A DNA stretch of 64,000 nucleotides from Gordionus sp. m RMFG-2023 (Eukaryota > Nematomorpha > Gordioida > Chordodea > Parachordodidae). Positions 1 to 12,104 of this stretch are shown here, piece after piece. The notes beneath the pieces are model-generated. The model had not been told where the DNA came from and did not search any database. It saw only the letters and a program-made list of their open reading frames with translations. The stretch covers positions 4,657,985 to 4,721,984 of the forward strand of contig NC_088776.1 of assembly GCF_954871325.1 (NCBI RefSeq), in the 5' to 3' direction. The translations under genes and the position numbers were made by a program. The first letter of the stretch is position 1, and every line of letters begins with the position of its first letter.

Positions 1-114
1 ATGAGTAATGATCTGTAGCATTAAACTTTATTGATTTTTATGTGTTTTATTTAAAGATTAGATAACGTTGTAATTTTAGACTTGTATGCACAAAAAATTT
101 AATGATTTTTTGAA

Positions 115-188
115 GCGTTATATGGTCTAGTCGGTTCAGTACGTATATCGCAATTAGATGGTTCTGGGTTCGAATCCAGCATGGGGTC
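115..188 (+). other. tRNA-like sequence with A and B boxes
   Basis: The A-box-like TGGTCTAGTCGG at 123-134 and a perfect B box GGTTCGAATCC at 167-177 are spaced as in a tRNA. The T arm does not pair canonically around TTCGAAT (an extra G, and mismatches if the 5+7+5 arm is imposed), and I cannot draw a convincing acceptor stem. This therefore looks like a decayed tRNA gene or the 5' head of a tRNA-derived SINE rather than a working tRNA. I saw no second copy in the window. Confidence 0.35.
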
Positions 189-903
189 ATGTTTTTTTTT
201 CTTAAGTCAATTTGGTGATTTATTCCTTGGGAAGGGATAACGATATATAGTAGATCAGACTTGACCACGTGATTTCGTCAATATATATAAAACAGATGGG
301 TTCTTATTGCTATTTAATAAAATTTTGGTCATCGTTTAGCAAGTGATCTAACGTCATATAATCATTACCCTTTTATAATTTCCACTTTGAATGCAAGTTC
401 AACCTAATTTACATATATGTTAGAGTCATGCAAGGTCTGGCCAGGCGTTAACATCAATAAAAATGTAGGCACGGCACGTGATTCGTAAATGTCATATTCC
501 CTTTCCCATTTCTTTTAATGGCTAACCCGTTTATATAAATGTATATCTTAGAATTCGCAGTTAATTTTTTTTCAATGCGCATCACATAAGCATCTTGGAA
601 TATCGATATTAACATTAAAAACTTGTTATAAAACAGAATTATTGTAAGAGGGGGGAGTGGGGGGTGTCAGAATTGGAATCTATCAAAAATATGTTATGTA
701 TCGGATCGGCAAAAATATCTTATAAACCGATCCAAAACATAAGTGCTCATCTCATTTGCCGATGTCTGACTCTTCCTTAATATATATTTTTAAAGCGATT
801 TCCCAAACAGAACGTTTTTTTTTGAAAGCGGTTTTTGAGGAATGTTTCCGGTAAATTTTTGTTTTTATTTTAAAAATTTAATGGCTATCTTATGGTCATT
901 CCA

Positions 904-1231
904 ATGACATATAATAGTACCTAGACTGACGATGCGTTCATAATAATGCACTTGAAAGCGTCGTTGAATGCAAATCAGCTGGACCCGCCATTTTGGTAAC
1001 CCGTGTAGTAATTATTCTCGTGTTAAAAACTACTATTTAACTTGCTAACTTGCTTCCTTAATTATCTCGATGATCAGGCAATTCTTTAATGAAGTTTGCG
1101 TCAGACATAGGAATGAATTGGCCTCTCTTTTATAATTTTTAATAATTATATGGGTAACCAAAATGGCGTCCCCAGCTGTTTTTTATTGATATACACTTTT
1201 AATAAACTCGTCGTCAGTCTAATTGGGTCAT
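904..1231. mobile_element. MITE family A, copy 1
   Basis: A non-coding element of about 330 bp with terminal inverted repeats: the left end reads ATGACATATAATA then ACTGACGAT, and the right end carries the inverse (CGTCAGTCTA...GTCAT). It is collinear with 6791-7125, including shared internal blocks such as CCCGCCATTTTGGTA and GGCGTCCCCAGCTGTTTT. It encodes nothing. The superfamily is unknown to me and the target duplication is unclear. Confidence 0.75.
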
Positions 1232-2098
1232 TCCTAGATATGCTTGCAAGGTTCGAGAATTTTCTAAATTTGTTTATTTATTATTTTTGTAAAATGTTAT
1301 ATTTTTATTATTTTAGATTATTTTGTGAATATGGCTGAAATACTACAAATATCAATTTAAAGATACTACAAAAGTATCTGGCTAAAATACTAATTAATAT
1401 GAAATAAAGGTACTACAAAAGTATCTAGTTAAAATACTAATGAATATGGATTAAAAATACTACAATAACGATACATTTCATTCTAATATCGGCGCATCCC
1501 TTAAATATCACAATTTAAAAAAAAAATTTATAATAAGAAAGTAGGAAAATATTTATATTTTTCCATTTTCATTATATTTTATATATTTATTTTTGTAATA
1601 ATTAAATGAAATAAGATGAAACATCCATTTTTAGTTTATTGCTGAATATTATTTTAATGAATAAACATTTTCAAAAATAGAGAATAAAATAAATATTATT
1701 AAGTTTTGACATTTTCTTCCCTAATTAGCTTCTTTTTTTAAAAATAAAAAAATTTGGGCCGTCAAGGACCGGACCTAGATCTAACAAAAAAATAAATTAG
1801 GACCGGTAAAGGGGATTCGGGCTAAAAAATTGATTTTGCGGGTTATGGGGTATAATAACCCACCTAAATTATATCTCACCACCATCTTGATATTTATATA
1901 TTATCATTTAAAAATTGGTTTTTTTTAAAAACTACAAGAAAAGCATTTTAAAAAAAAATGTCGCTTTAAACATAGATTATCCGCCCCCATGAAATTCAAG
2001 AGCCGATTTATTTTCTAGTCGCGCATAGCGGATTGTTTATTGATCGCTTTTACTTGAATTTCAGAGAAATGATTATTCTATAATGTATCTATATAAAC

Positions 2099-2369
2099 TA
2101 GAGATCTTCAGGGATACCATTTCCGGCCTGGATTTTTTCCCAGTAGGCTCGGCCCGGGTTTTATATTTTCAGGTCCGGCCCGGATTAAAAATATATTTAT
2201 TTTTTAATTTTTTATAGTTAATAATGGCGATTTAAAACATTTAGTTTTAAAATATACAGCCAGCCCCGAGTAATAAAAAAAATTTTTTTAGGCCCGATCC
2301 GGCCTAAATATATTTAAAAAGATTAAAATCCGGCCGGCCGGTGTAACCGGGGTTTAGGGTCGGGTCTAT
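2099..2369. mobile_element. GGCCCG-rich MITE family C, copy 1
   Basis: About 270 bp, with GC-rich ends carrying repeated GGCCCG/CCGGCC motifs and an AT-rich centre containing TAATGGCGATTTAAAA. The left end TAGAGATCTTCAGGG matches the TAGAGACCTGCAGAGG-like ends of sister copies near 5.4, 20.9, 23.4, 33.8 and 41.9 kb. It is non-coding and looks old, because the right end no longer pairs well. A hAT-type origin is a guess from the end motif only. Confidence 0.65.
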
Positions 2370-2428
2370 GGTAATATTTGTATTATGTTTAAACTTTAAT
2401 AAAAATTTTTTATTCCTATTATCGTTAG

Positions 2429-5400
2429 ATATATGGAGCTTGGGAGTTTTGCTCTACATGCTGGTAGTAGGTAAGTGCCCCTTTTTGGAAAATAATGATA
2501 ACGAGACCATTACCATGATTATAGACTGTAAATACACCATTCCTTCCCAAATCTCTGTCGAGTGCAAAGAGTGAGTTTCCGCTAAATTTTCATTTAATTT
2601 GCCAGCTGATTTTTCAAAATTTTATTTTTATTTAACATGAAAACGATTTGCTTACAAAATAAACATTTAAAAAAAAATAAGCTTAATCGAGAAAATGCTA
2701 GTGAAAGAACCCGCCAAAAGGGCCAAGCTCATAGAAATACTCAATCACCCGTGGCTTAGGTCGCACACGTCCAATAACGGGATAACTACCACTGCCCTCT
2801 TCGCCCGCACCGATATCACGGAAGAAATTCACAAGGCCATCATAAACAAGATGGTCGGGGGAGAGATAGCTACGGAACACCAAATTAAACAGTTTGTCCA
2901 TACATTATTTAGTTTTAAAATTTAGTTTTAAAAATAATTCTAATGGCTTTCTCTAGATTTGGGGTAAGAAGTTAGTTAAATCCTTTCTGTCCTCTGTAAG
3001 CCAAATCTTGAGGTTTCGGGTAATATTTTTTTGTTCGGCTAAAATCTCGATTTATTCTTGAATTCATAATTGGCGCGAATTCTCGGTTATTCAAAATGGC
3101 GCCTAAGTGAGATTTTTTGGGAAATCTGAATAAGCCGTTCTTCAAAAAAAAAGGCACTTAAATTAGATTTCTACAATACTACCACCTGTGCCTATATTAC
3201 CGGAAATGTATTCTGTCATGTTTGGAAATACCTTACCCTATATAAATATCAGACAGGTATTCTAAACATGCCATTTCCGGTAAAATCCGATTTTTTAAAT
3301 TTAAAAAAAAACGCGCGCAAAATATGATTTAAAGTTGACGGAATAACACATTGACGCTAACATATACAAAAAAACATTTTCTTACCAGCTTTTCTCAGAT
3401 AGTCTAAATGTGAGGATTTATTTATTCCTCTACGTTAGCACAGGTTAGGGGAAATTAAATTAATTTAACCATATGGTCATTAGTTTTAACCAAAAATATA
3501 CACAAAATAAATAGATCAATAAAGAGGGACTGCTACAATCACGTGACAGCGACATATTACCTCCTCGCGGAAAAAATGCTCAAATACAAGGCCTCCTCCT
3601 CTGCCGACGATTCGTCAATCGCCACCAATGGCCCCGATAATAAGTTCATAGTTTTTTTTTGTTATTCCTTATAAAAGAACTATAATTATTATTTCGCTCT
3701 GAAAGGATTGTAATTATTTTTTTATTGAATTTTATAGATATTTTTCTTAATTTCTAAGAAGATTTTCTGAGCGAGCTTTTCTAGAATTATACCCTGAGTC
3801 GGGCACGTATGTTTTTTTCTTTAAATAATTTGAGCATCTGGGTTGACTTAATTTGGATACTTACTTTTTAGTATAGGTTAGATAGATTTTAAAACGAGGA
3901 CACTCTATTTTGGTGTCATTGTCATTTTTTTTGTTTTTTTCATGTTTTTTTTAGTTTTTTTTGCCTTTTATTTAGAAAAAAAAAATTTTTTTTGGTATGT
4001 TTTTATAAAATTTTTAAAAATCTTTCGCATATTTTTATTTTTAATCTCAAAAATTAAATAATTAATTTTATGCAAATTTTTGTGTAAATCGAAATATTTT
4101 ATCCTTTTATTTGAATAAATAAAGAGAAATTTATTGTTTTTTGAAAGCGAGTGGAGAAAAAAAAATTAACATAATTTTTGTTTTATTTTGAGGTAATAAT
4201 AGGAAACCTTTAAAAATTAATTTTATTAATAGATATGTTATTGTCTGAAAATGATTTAATATGACGATATCATTATATATATTTTAAAAAAATATTATAT
4301 AAACATGGGTGGGAAAACATCACATTTAATTTGCTCTTTTTAAAGTTAGCGTTTTGCGTGCTTAAAATACCCTGTATACAACAAGTGAGTGATAAAGTTT
4401 TAAGATTATTTAAGCAGGAAATGACAGCATTTCTAATTTTACTAGTGTTGTTTAATTGCCTAATTTTGACCATCTCTATTGTGGCTTGTCCAAGCTTTTA
4501 GCCTAAAAAATTTAATTAAGACTCTAAGTTGAGTCTAAACTCGAAAATTGATTCGAATATTTTTAAAATAAAAACATGGGCTACGCTGTTAAAGAACCTC
4601 GGTTCTTTCGGCCATTGTTTTGCCGATCGCGAAAAAATTAAATTTGGGCACTTGACCATCATTTGGCGTAGTGATCTCAAGCTCCCCTCAATGCCACCAT
4701 TTTAATAAATGAAAGTCACGCGCTCTATATAATTTTGTCCCTCTTTTACCCCAAGCTAAATACATTTTTTAATTTCGATAACCCCTCCCATATAAAAATA
4801 AAAAGAAGTCAATCATATTACAGCAGTAACATTTCCTGTTCCTCCCTTCCCGAACTCATATCGATGTCGCCTTCCACGTTCCTCTCCGACATTCGAAATT
4901 GCGACAAGAACTTGAATCTTTACGACAAAAGTTACGACCACCACGGTAAAAAGAATCACGGCGTCTCACCCCATTCGTCGAATTTCGTGGCTAACTTTCA
5001 GAAAGCGGGACAATTCGCCGCCCTCAAGCACAACAGCGTCGATAACATAAACCACTTGACCAATTTCAATCAATACAACGTCAATCCTCATCATCAAATG
5101 GCCCAGCATAATTTTTACAAAAAGATACTCGCGGAAGAAAAGTACATTTTTTTCTTTCTTTAACGAAGAGATTATATTTTTTTTTTCCTTTTAGTAGGTT
5201 TTATACCGGGGCACAGCAATATCCCAAAAAATTTTTAAATTGTTATGTTTCAGCAAAGTTTCATGCCTTTTATTGAATTTTAATTATTTTTTTTTCCTTA
5301 AGATCAGGTAATTTTGAAAATCTTTACTTAATTGAAAACTAGTGTTGTTAAAAAGCCCAACCGGTCTGATTAAGATTTTAGATAAAATTATATTTTGTGA

Positions 5401-8400
5401 GCTAGTGATCTGAATCGGGCCTAATTTTTTAAGCCCGGCCCGAACCCGGAATTTTTTTTAAAAAATTTTGCCGGCCCGAATTTATTTAAATATATAAATT
5501 AATTTTTATAATTACTCAAAATAAACGATATAATACGTTATTTGGAGTCTACTTTCTATAAATAAAATCGCTTAATTTTATTATACAATAAAAAATTCAA
5601 CACAAAATTGATAAATTTAAGATATATTTTAAAAAAATTTCTAAGGCCCGACCCGACCCGAATTTTCTTAAAAAAATATTAAGCCCGGCCCTACTTTTGC
5701 AGATCTCTAATGTGAGCATCGAGATTTTGACAAATAGATGTTCAAGCATTTCTGAGCTATGAGCAAAATCTTTAGGCTACCATAATATTATTTCGAGTCG
5801 TTATTTTTTTGAATACTACTCTATAATCGGGCTTTTTAACAACACTATTATTGAAAACAAGTTTTTTTGCTAATATTTATGTTTTAATAAATTGATTTGT
5901 TAAAAATATAGCAATTTTGCCTAATTTTAGACAGTGCTTTTAAAGTTTATTAATTTTATTTTAAAACTATTAATATTTTACATGATCATTATTGTTAAAG
6001 ATATCCGCCTCCTTTAACGTCTCCCGCTCTCTCGACGAAAACTGTAGAGCTTCTAAAACCAAAACTTAAGATGGCCACCTCGGTAAACACTCGTCTGCTT
6101 CTTACCCGGAAAACCGGCGGGGCGGCAATTCCTTCCAAAATCTCCGAAGAAAACGAGCCCGAACCGGACCCCGAAGAAATGTCTTCTTCGAGCAAATATC
6201 ATTCAGCATCCACCATGTTTCCGGCCTCGGGTCACCATTTTGGTTCACGGGGTAGCATCAGAAATTTATATACCAATCAACCAGTAGGAATCCTAAGCGC
6301 ACATCCCCACCAAAGATCATTTTCCCTTAACGAGGTAAATTTACATTCCCTTTTTTCTTTCTTTCTTTTTACTAGGATTTTGATCAAAGATTCACTGATA
6401 TCGAGAGTAACTGTATCGGCTGATACATTTTATTTTATTGCCAAATTCATATGCCAATGAGAAAGAAGGAAGGAAAGAGGCAGGAAGGTGCAACAATTTT
6501 GCACTAATTTTTTATTTGCATATATCAGCCATTTTATTTTTATAATTTATCCTTAAAAATACCTAGTTTTATAGAGGAAAGATAAGGTTGAACATTTTTT
6601 TGCATCCCAGTTTTTTTTTCCTGACTGATATTTAATCTACAATCCCGAAATAATAAAAAATTTTGAAATCGTAAATTTCCATGTCATAATTTTAAATCCA
6701 AATTATCATAAAAATTTAATTAGTGAACTTTGTCGAAAAAATTAACTTTCTTTTTAAAATTATTCTTTTTTTTCTTTTCTAAAAATACCAATGACATATA
6801 ATAATACCTATACTGACGATGCCTTCATATTAATACATTTGAAAGCGTAGTTGAATACAGATCAGCTGAACCCGCCATTTTGGTATAACCCATATAGTAA
6901 TTATTCTCAAGTTAAAAGCTACAATTGAATTGATAACTTGCTTCCTTATTATCTCGATGATCAGGCAATTCTTTAATGAAGTTTACGTCAGACATAGGAA
7001 TAAATTGGCCTCTCGTTTAAATTTTTTAGTAATGATACGGGTAATCAAAATGGCGTCCCCAGCTGTTTTCTTTTATGTACACTTTTAATGAATGTATCGT
7101 CAGTCTAGGTTTTATTATATGTCATCAAAAAAACCATGTTCATAATTTCGAAAATTTAACACGATTTTCTTCGAAACTTTTGGGAATTCTTTAAAAAAAA
7201 AATTTTGAGACGACCACCCTTAAAAAAAAATAAAATATACTGTGAAATTATTTTATAATATAATTATATGTTTTTTTCGGTAATTTTTTAATATAAATTT
7301 TGATTGGGTATCGGTCCGAATATCGCCCAGATATAATTATTATATTTTTAAGCGCTCTTTTTTTTTATTTAAGCGTTGTTTGGAAAACATAACCGATCGA
7401 CTAATCAAATCTAGGCCATTTAACTCAGCTGGTTCGAGATCTTCCCCTTCTACGTTTTCTCCTAGTCCGTCCCCTTCCCCGTCGCCCACTTTCGCCAGGC
7501 GAAAGACTCCTCCCTCTCTCGTAGTGAGCGATTTGGGTGACGAAAATATCGCCAGCAACGTTGGCGCGGTTACGCAGGAAGACCACGATTCACGTATAAA
7601 TCTCATTGCGTTTTATACCATATTTCAATAGTTTTAATAATTTAAAATGATGTACGAAGATAATTTGATTTGCAAATTCTAACTTCAATATCATAAATTA
7701 TAAATGTAATTTTTTTATTATAGGACATTATTTTGGAGAATCATCTTAAAAAAAACTAATTACAGTTACATTTAAAAAAAAACAATTGTAACTTACCTTA
7801 ATTGGTTACTAGCTTCATTAATCCATTTTAATTTAGTTTATCTAAATTATTCAACAAAAAAAAATCTGTTAACATGTTATCGGCAACCGATTAAGAACTT
7901 AGAAAGCTAATTTTTTAATTAGTAAATAAATTCCGACTCTGATTTTATCTGCCTAATAGTGCACACAAATTGAGCGTTTACGTTTTGCCGTAATTTTTTA
8001 ATAAAAATACGTAACGCACCCCTTGTTTAAATTGAGGTTTGCCTTTTTTATCGTCTATTCAAAATTTTAAATAAGTTCTAAAAAAAGGATTTGTCTTTGA
8101 AAATTACATTATCGCCTGCCTTTTTTTTTTAATTTTATATATTCCTTTTTAGGATATAAGTAAGTTATTTATATTACATTTTATTATATAATATTACAAA
8201 GCAAAGAATAAAAAAAAAGTAAGAAAAAGGCAAACCTATTTGCGTTTTTTTTTTAAATGGTTGCTAACGCCAAGCGGCAAATTTTACCAATTTGCAAGAG
8301 GCCATTTGAAATGCATTGCGCTAGCAACGCATCGTTCGAAACGCTCAATTTGTTTACAATATTATATAATTAGTTCTTCTTCCTTTCCTATATTGTATGT

Positions 8401-8980
8401 ATTATTTATAATACATAAATTGTAAAACAAAATATTAGGCGCCTTTTTTTTCAAAAGAAATAAAAATTATATTACGTGAACCTCGAGATTTCGTTAATAA
8501 GAGCACAAACCTTTTTTCCCACCATACACGAGCAAAATCTTAAAGGGCTAGCGGATTATTTTATTGGGTTTAAAATATTCGGTTTAACCGTTTTTGAAAA
8601 TCGAGCTGTTTAACATGGCTACCTAGTGTTCTTAAACCGCTCGTTTTGAGGCGGTTTTTTAAAACGGCTAACTCAATATTTCATTCAGAAAAATTACTGC
8701 GCAAGCCTGAAGATTTTGCTCATAGAAGGAACAATGGTCTAGACATACATTATCGAAATCTCGAGACTTAGACCTATTTTTTCTGGTTAAAATAGTGAGT
8801 TAGACCCGTTTAACAACACTAACGCGCACCTTAACCTTTTTTTTAAAAAAAAATGTAGCCAAAGAATCACATACAAATGGCGGTAATAGTACTTTCGCTA
8901 ATAGCCAATCGGGAAAATCACACGGCTCTACACCTCTCCTGTCTCTACAAGAAATATCTGAAGAAGAATGTTTGAATTAA
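2429..8980 (+). CDS. SNRK: SNF-related serine/threonine kinase (SNRK), 3' seven exons
   Basis: A serine/threonine kinase of the AMPK-related family. The exons I read are 2429-2570, 2682-2891, 3515-3643, 4716-5141, 6001-6334, 7374-7593 and 8859-8980; phases agree at every junction and give 526 residues before TAA. Exon 1 opens at [15 protein letters not shown] (kinase subdomain IX). Exon 2 carries the subdomain XI region ([15 protein letters not shown]) and then an UBA-like segment that continues into exon 3 at [13 protein letters not shown], the SNRK hallmark. The intron 2 donor at 2892 and acceptor at 3514 were chosen because they keep frame and the family's spacing between these blocks. Exons 4-7 are Ser/Asn-rich tail, with an acidic [11 protein letters not shown] stretch, a Ser-Pro run and a final LQEISEEEC. 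The ATP-binding, HRD and DFG segments lie outside the window. Introns carry MITEs; nothing in the coding part is broken. Confidence 0.88.
3197..3283. repeat. Short imperfect palindrome in SNRK intron
   Basis: TTACCGGAAATG at the left and CATTTCCGGTAA at the right bound about 87 bp whose inner halves also pair partly (shared CATGTTT and ATACC blocks). It may be a tiny fold-back element or a MITE remnant. It is non-coding, and I saw no other copy. Confidence 0.45.
4443..4600. mobile_element. hAT-type MITE family B, truncated copy
   Basis: It begins with the family end TAGTGTTGTT and then follows the copy at 22225-22407 closely (shared TTTTGACCATCTCTATTGTGG and TTTAGCCTAAAAAATT). The match is lost after about 4593, so the right end is missing. 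It lies in intron 3 of the SNRK gene, upstream of the 4716 exon. Confidence 0.6.
5340..5847. mobile_element. hAT-type MITE family B with nested family C element
   Basis: The outer ends are TAGTGTTGTTAAAAAGCCC at 5340 and GGGCTTTTTAACAACACTA ending at 5847, which form matched inverted ends. Inside, 5403-5709 is a GGCCCG-rich family C element (left TAGTGATCTGAATCGGGCC, right GCAGATCTCTAA). Family C therefore inserted into an older family B copy. It lies in intron 4 of the SNRK gene. Confidence 0.7.
6791..7125. mobile_element. MITE family A, copy 2
   Basis: This is the clearest copy of the family. The left end ATGACATATAATA...ACCTATACTGACGATG is the near-perfect inverse of the right end CATCGTCAGTCTAGGT-like segment, which ends TATTATATGTCAT. 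It is collinear with 904-1231, and both lie in the same orientation relative to the SNRK gene. It is non-coding. Confidence 0.8.
7954..8362. mobile_element. Harbinger-end MITE, copy 1
   Basis: The left part, with the core GCACACAAATTGAGCG then ACGTTTTGCCGTAA, AATACGTAACGCACC and TTTAAATTGAGGTTTGCC, matches the sequence just upstream of the Harbinger transposase relic at 49.6 kb and, inverted, 31138-31325. The right end carries the inverted CGCTCAATTTGT. The flanking TA-rich trinucleotides fit a PIF/Harbinger target, but I cannot be exact. It is non-coding and sits in the last SNRK intron. Confidence 0.7.
8624..8821. mobile_element. hAT-type MITE family B copy
   Basis: It is bounded by TAGTGTTCTTAAACCGCTCG and CCCGTTTAACAACACTA, with the family's internal AACGGCTAACTCAATATTT block and its inverse. 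It ends only about 37 bp before the final SNRK exon at 8859, close to the polypyrimidine tract of that acceptor. I saw no clear target duplication. Confidence 0.65.
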
Positions 8981-9047
8981 ATGCATAATTATTTTAATGT
9001 ATCTTTTATTATGGCGGTATAGAGCGTTAATTTGATGGGGTTTATTG

Positions 9048-9322
9048 ATTTATTTTTTGCATTTTATATTCATTAATTGAGCGCGTTTTTATGAAAATTT
9101 AAAGATCTCATTTTGCCTCAAATGCATTCCTCCGATATATGTAAAAACCGACCCTATTTTTCCAAATATTTTTTTAATATAAATTGAAATTCCTTCAAAA
9201 GTTCAATGGGATGAGTATTTTACACTTATTGGAGTGCATTTTTGGAAAAATTAGAATTTTAAAATTTAAAATAACGCGCTCGAATTTATGATATAAAATG
9301 CAAAAAATAAATAAAACAATAT
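9048..9322. mobile_element. MITE with 45-bp-class inverted ends
   Basis: The left arm TTTATTTTTTGCATTTTATAT, then AATTGAGCGCGTT, is the inverse of the right arm, which reads AACGCGCTCGAATT and then ATATAAAATGCAAAAAATAAA. The centre is AT-rich and non-coding. No second copy is visible in the window and I cannot name the family. Confidence 0.7.
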
Positions 9323-10087
9323 CGAATTATGGCCACCGAAACTTTATCAAAAATCACAAAATAAGACCTTTTTTTAAAAAGAAATAAATTTTATGGGCTC
9401 ATGCTAAGAATTGTTCATTTTTATTATTTTCTTCTTAAATCAGCTGAAGTTGAAGATCGACAATAATCCCGATACTGATGTTTATACTTCATGGTTAGGA
9501 AATTAAACTGCCGGCATATATTCCATGAGCGATCACGAAAATTATAACTTATAGAGCCTGGCTAAAGTAATCTCCCTGTCGTCCACAACCATAGCGCATA
9601 GTTTCATTCCAGTCTTACCTAATTAGTTGCAATTAATTGGTTCTTTATGATAACCATAGTTGTTGATGAAACCAAATTTAAAAGCATGCAATTTTTATTT
9701 TATTTTTTAAAAAAGTATTTGAAATATAAAATATTTTGTTATCATTGTTTTTAAAACTAAATAAAAATATAAGTTATTGTATTACTTTATGATTTATAAT
9801 ATATTATAATTATATCATAGCCAATTTTTAATCATTATACATTATGTTTTTATATATATATATGAATCAATGAATTTATTATACAAACATTATTTTAAGT
9901 TTTATTTGGAAATGATAGAAATTTAATCAATAAAACTGTTTTACTTTTAATTAAAATTAAAAGGAAAGAGAAGATTTTTTTTTTTGAATATTATATAAGT
10001 AATATTTTTATCTTTCTATTATGTAACTAATACAACAATCTTAGGATTTTTATTTATTAACATCATTGATATACAATAGTAAGTAGA

Positions 10088-10224
10088 AGTGTTGTAGCTA
10101 AAATAATATTATTTAAACCTGAACATTTTTTTCATAAACAAATGTTTGGAGCTCAAATAGCCAAATCTCGAAGGAATTTGGCCATTTTTAAAAATCGACT
10201 TAAATAGGGTCGTTTAACAATACT
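10088..10224. mobile_element. hAT-type MITE family B, short copy
   Basis: It has ends AGTGTTGTAGC and GGTCGTTTAACAATACTA, with the family's TTTTTAAAAATCGACTT block near the right end. It is internally deleted (about 137 bp) and old. Confidence 0.55.
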
Positions 10225-11880
10225 AGTTTTATGTAGTAGTGTACGGGCTTGATATTCAACTAGGCAATTTCTCTCATCAGTTAAACAAAATAATTTATTA
10301 AAATATTTTAGTAACTTTCTTCATAAAGGTGATTTACAATTAATTTAAAACAATATATATGTTTATCACCGTTAAAGGTGATATCCTATAATTAATTTGC
10401 AGTATTCTTTGTTTATTTTTTTTTAAATAAATTTAAGCATAAAAAATATCCACCAATAATGAAGTAATCTTTACAATATCTTCTTAATGTAATAAATATA
10501 ATCAATCAGCTATTTCCAAATTAATACATCTATTATCAAATAAAATATATGAAAATTACAACACCCTCCCCATTAATAAACCCGAGTGCTAGGGGGAATT
10601 GATAATACATGACGAATAATATATGTTGCCAAGCGGAGATGTTAGTTTGTAAGTTAGAAATAGCAATTCGTGGGGATTTTTCTCAATATGAAGAATTTAA
10701 TTTAAATATTTTAAATCGATTCTTTATTTACAAAAGATAACTGATAAACATTTATAATAATACTCTTTATATATACAACGTAAATCAATTGTTTCAAATC
10801 ACGTTATCCAATTTACAACATGTAATATATAATTACAATTATATATATCATCGCCTTAAACCTTCTACAATGAAAAAGTATGTTAATATAAACAAAAATA
10901 CATGTTATACAAACATGTAACAATATAAATATATATTTAGGATGATTTTTACTTACTCCAAACCAGGGTTGTGCATTTGACCGGTCAAATACAAATAATT
11001 TTTAAGTGAATATAACCTTTAGTTTCTATATAATAGTAAAATGAATAATTTTATAATATTTTTTTAAATTCATCGTGATTCGATAATTAATGTTTGGCTC
11101 TCAATGCCAGTCTGATCTGATAAATATTCAATCATTTTTTTAATCAATTTTCCTGTTGTCGAGATTGAATCGATTTCCATTTAGTTACAATTTTATTCCA
11201 AATCAATCTTTCTGAAGAATAGAACTCTTAATGGGCATGGCGGGCAAAATTCATTCCACTAACTTCAGTATGATTGTTTCTTGTGGAAGTTTATTTTTTT
11301 CCACATAATTTACTATTAAAGATACCACTTTTACTTAAAAATTTTATTATCGCTTGAAATATTTTGATCATCACCACCATGTAAAATGTCTAATTATTGT
11401 ATTATATCACATACTTCATTAAATTCCTAGTAAGATGTTCCCCTTGATAATAATAGGGACCCAAAAAATAAGCAGCATTCTACACTATATTCATATCGTT
11501 TTTTTCTTTTTTCAAACATATTTTTAATTTTTTTTCCTCATATTTTTTAAGGTCAAATTTTCCTCCGATCAATTGGCCAACCCTGCTCCAAACTATATAT
11601 TCATGCATTCAGCACATCTTGGTTGTCCATAAAATTCTCACAGAAAATACCTTACCTCTAACAACTTTTTAGTTAGAATTAAGAAATGCGGCTATTGTTT
11701 ATAGGAAGACGTCGTTAAAATTGTCTTTGTTACGAACTTCCCATAAGAACTTCGGCTTTTTTCCATATAAGGTAACAATTAAGAAATACAGATTTTTTTT
11801 CTCTATAAAAGGGCGCCGTTTGATTCGTTTCATGAATAAAAAAAAGTATCCTATCCAAGCTACAATTTCACTGTTATACC

Positions 11881-12104
11881 GTCAGTAGCGTCATTAGGTG
11901 GCAGGTTTGGGCTTAGGGGCGAGCCTCGTAAAAAATTTGAAGAGCACCCAAAAAATTTTTGTTTTTTTATACAATGAAAAAAAAATAAGTTAGCTATAAA
12001 AAAAGAAGTAATTTTTATGTTAGTTAAAAAAAATAGGTAATTTTGAAAATAATTTAAAGAATTTTTTCAAGCCCTTTCAGATTGTAAAAGCTGACGCCAC
12101 TGAA
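11881..12104. mobile_element. MITE with CAGTRGCGTCA ends
   Basis: The left end CAGTAGCGTCATTAGGTGGC and the right end AAAAGCTGACGCCACTGAA are inverted relatives, bounding about 225 bp of AT-rich DNA. Ends of the type CAGTGGCG are common in hAT elements, so a hAT-derived MITE is likely, though the target duplication is not clear. An isolated CAGTAGCGTCATTAA also occurs near 35749. Confidence 0.5.

Larger units (their letters stand above)
1..2428. other. Upstream intron or flank of the SNRK-like gene
   Basis: The first SNRK exon in the window starts with its reading frame already open (phase 1), so this stretch is most likely intronic, with the N-terminal kinase exons left of the window. I searched it for kinase motifs (glycine loop, VAIK-type lysine, HRD, DFG) and saw none. 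It holds a tRNA-like sequence near 115-188, an imperfect hairpin at about 694-748, one MITE at 904-1231, a short degenerate tandem repeat of roughly 60 bp at about 1355-1460, and a GGCCCG-rich element at 2099-2369. The rest is AT-rich DNA without visible structure. Confidence 0.6.

Noticed and set aside
4735-5163. Stand-alone 142-residue gene
   Set aside because: It has no ATG start; it is exon 4 of the SNRK gene, entered from an acceptor at 4715 in the right phase.
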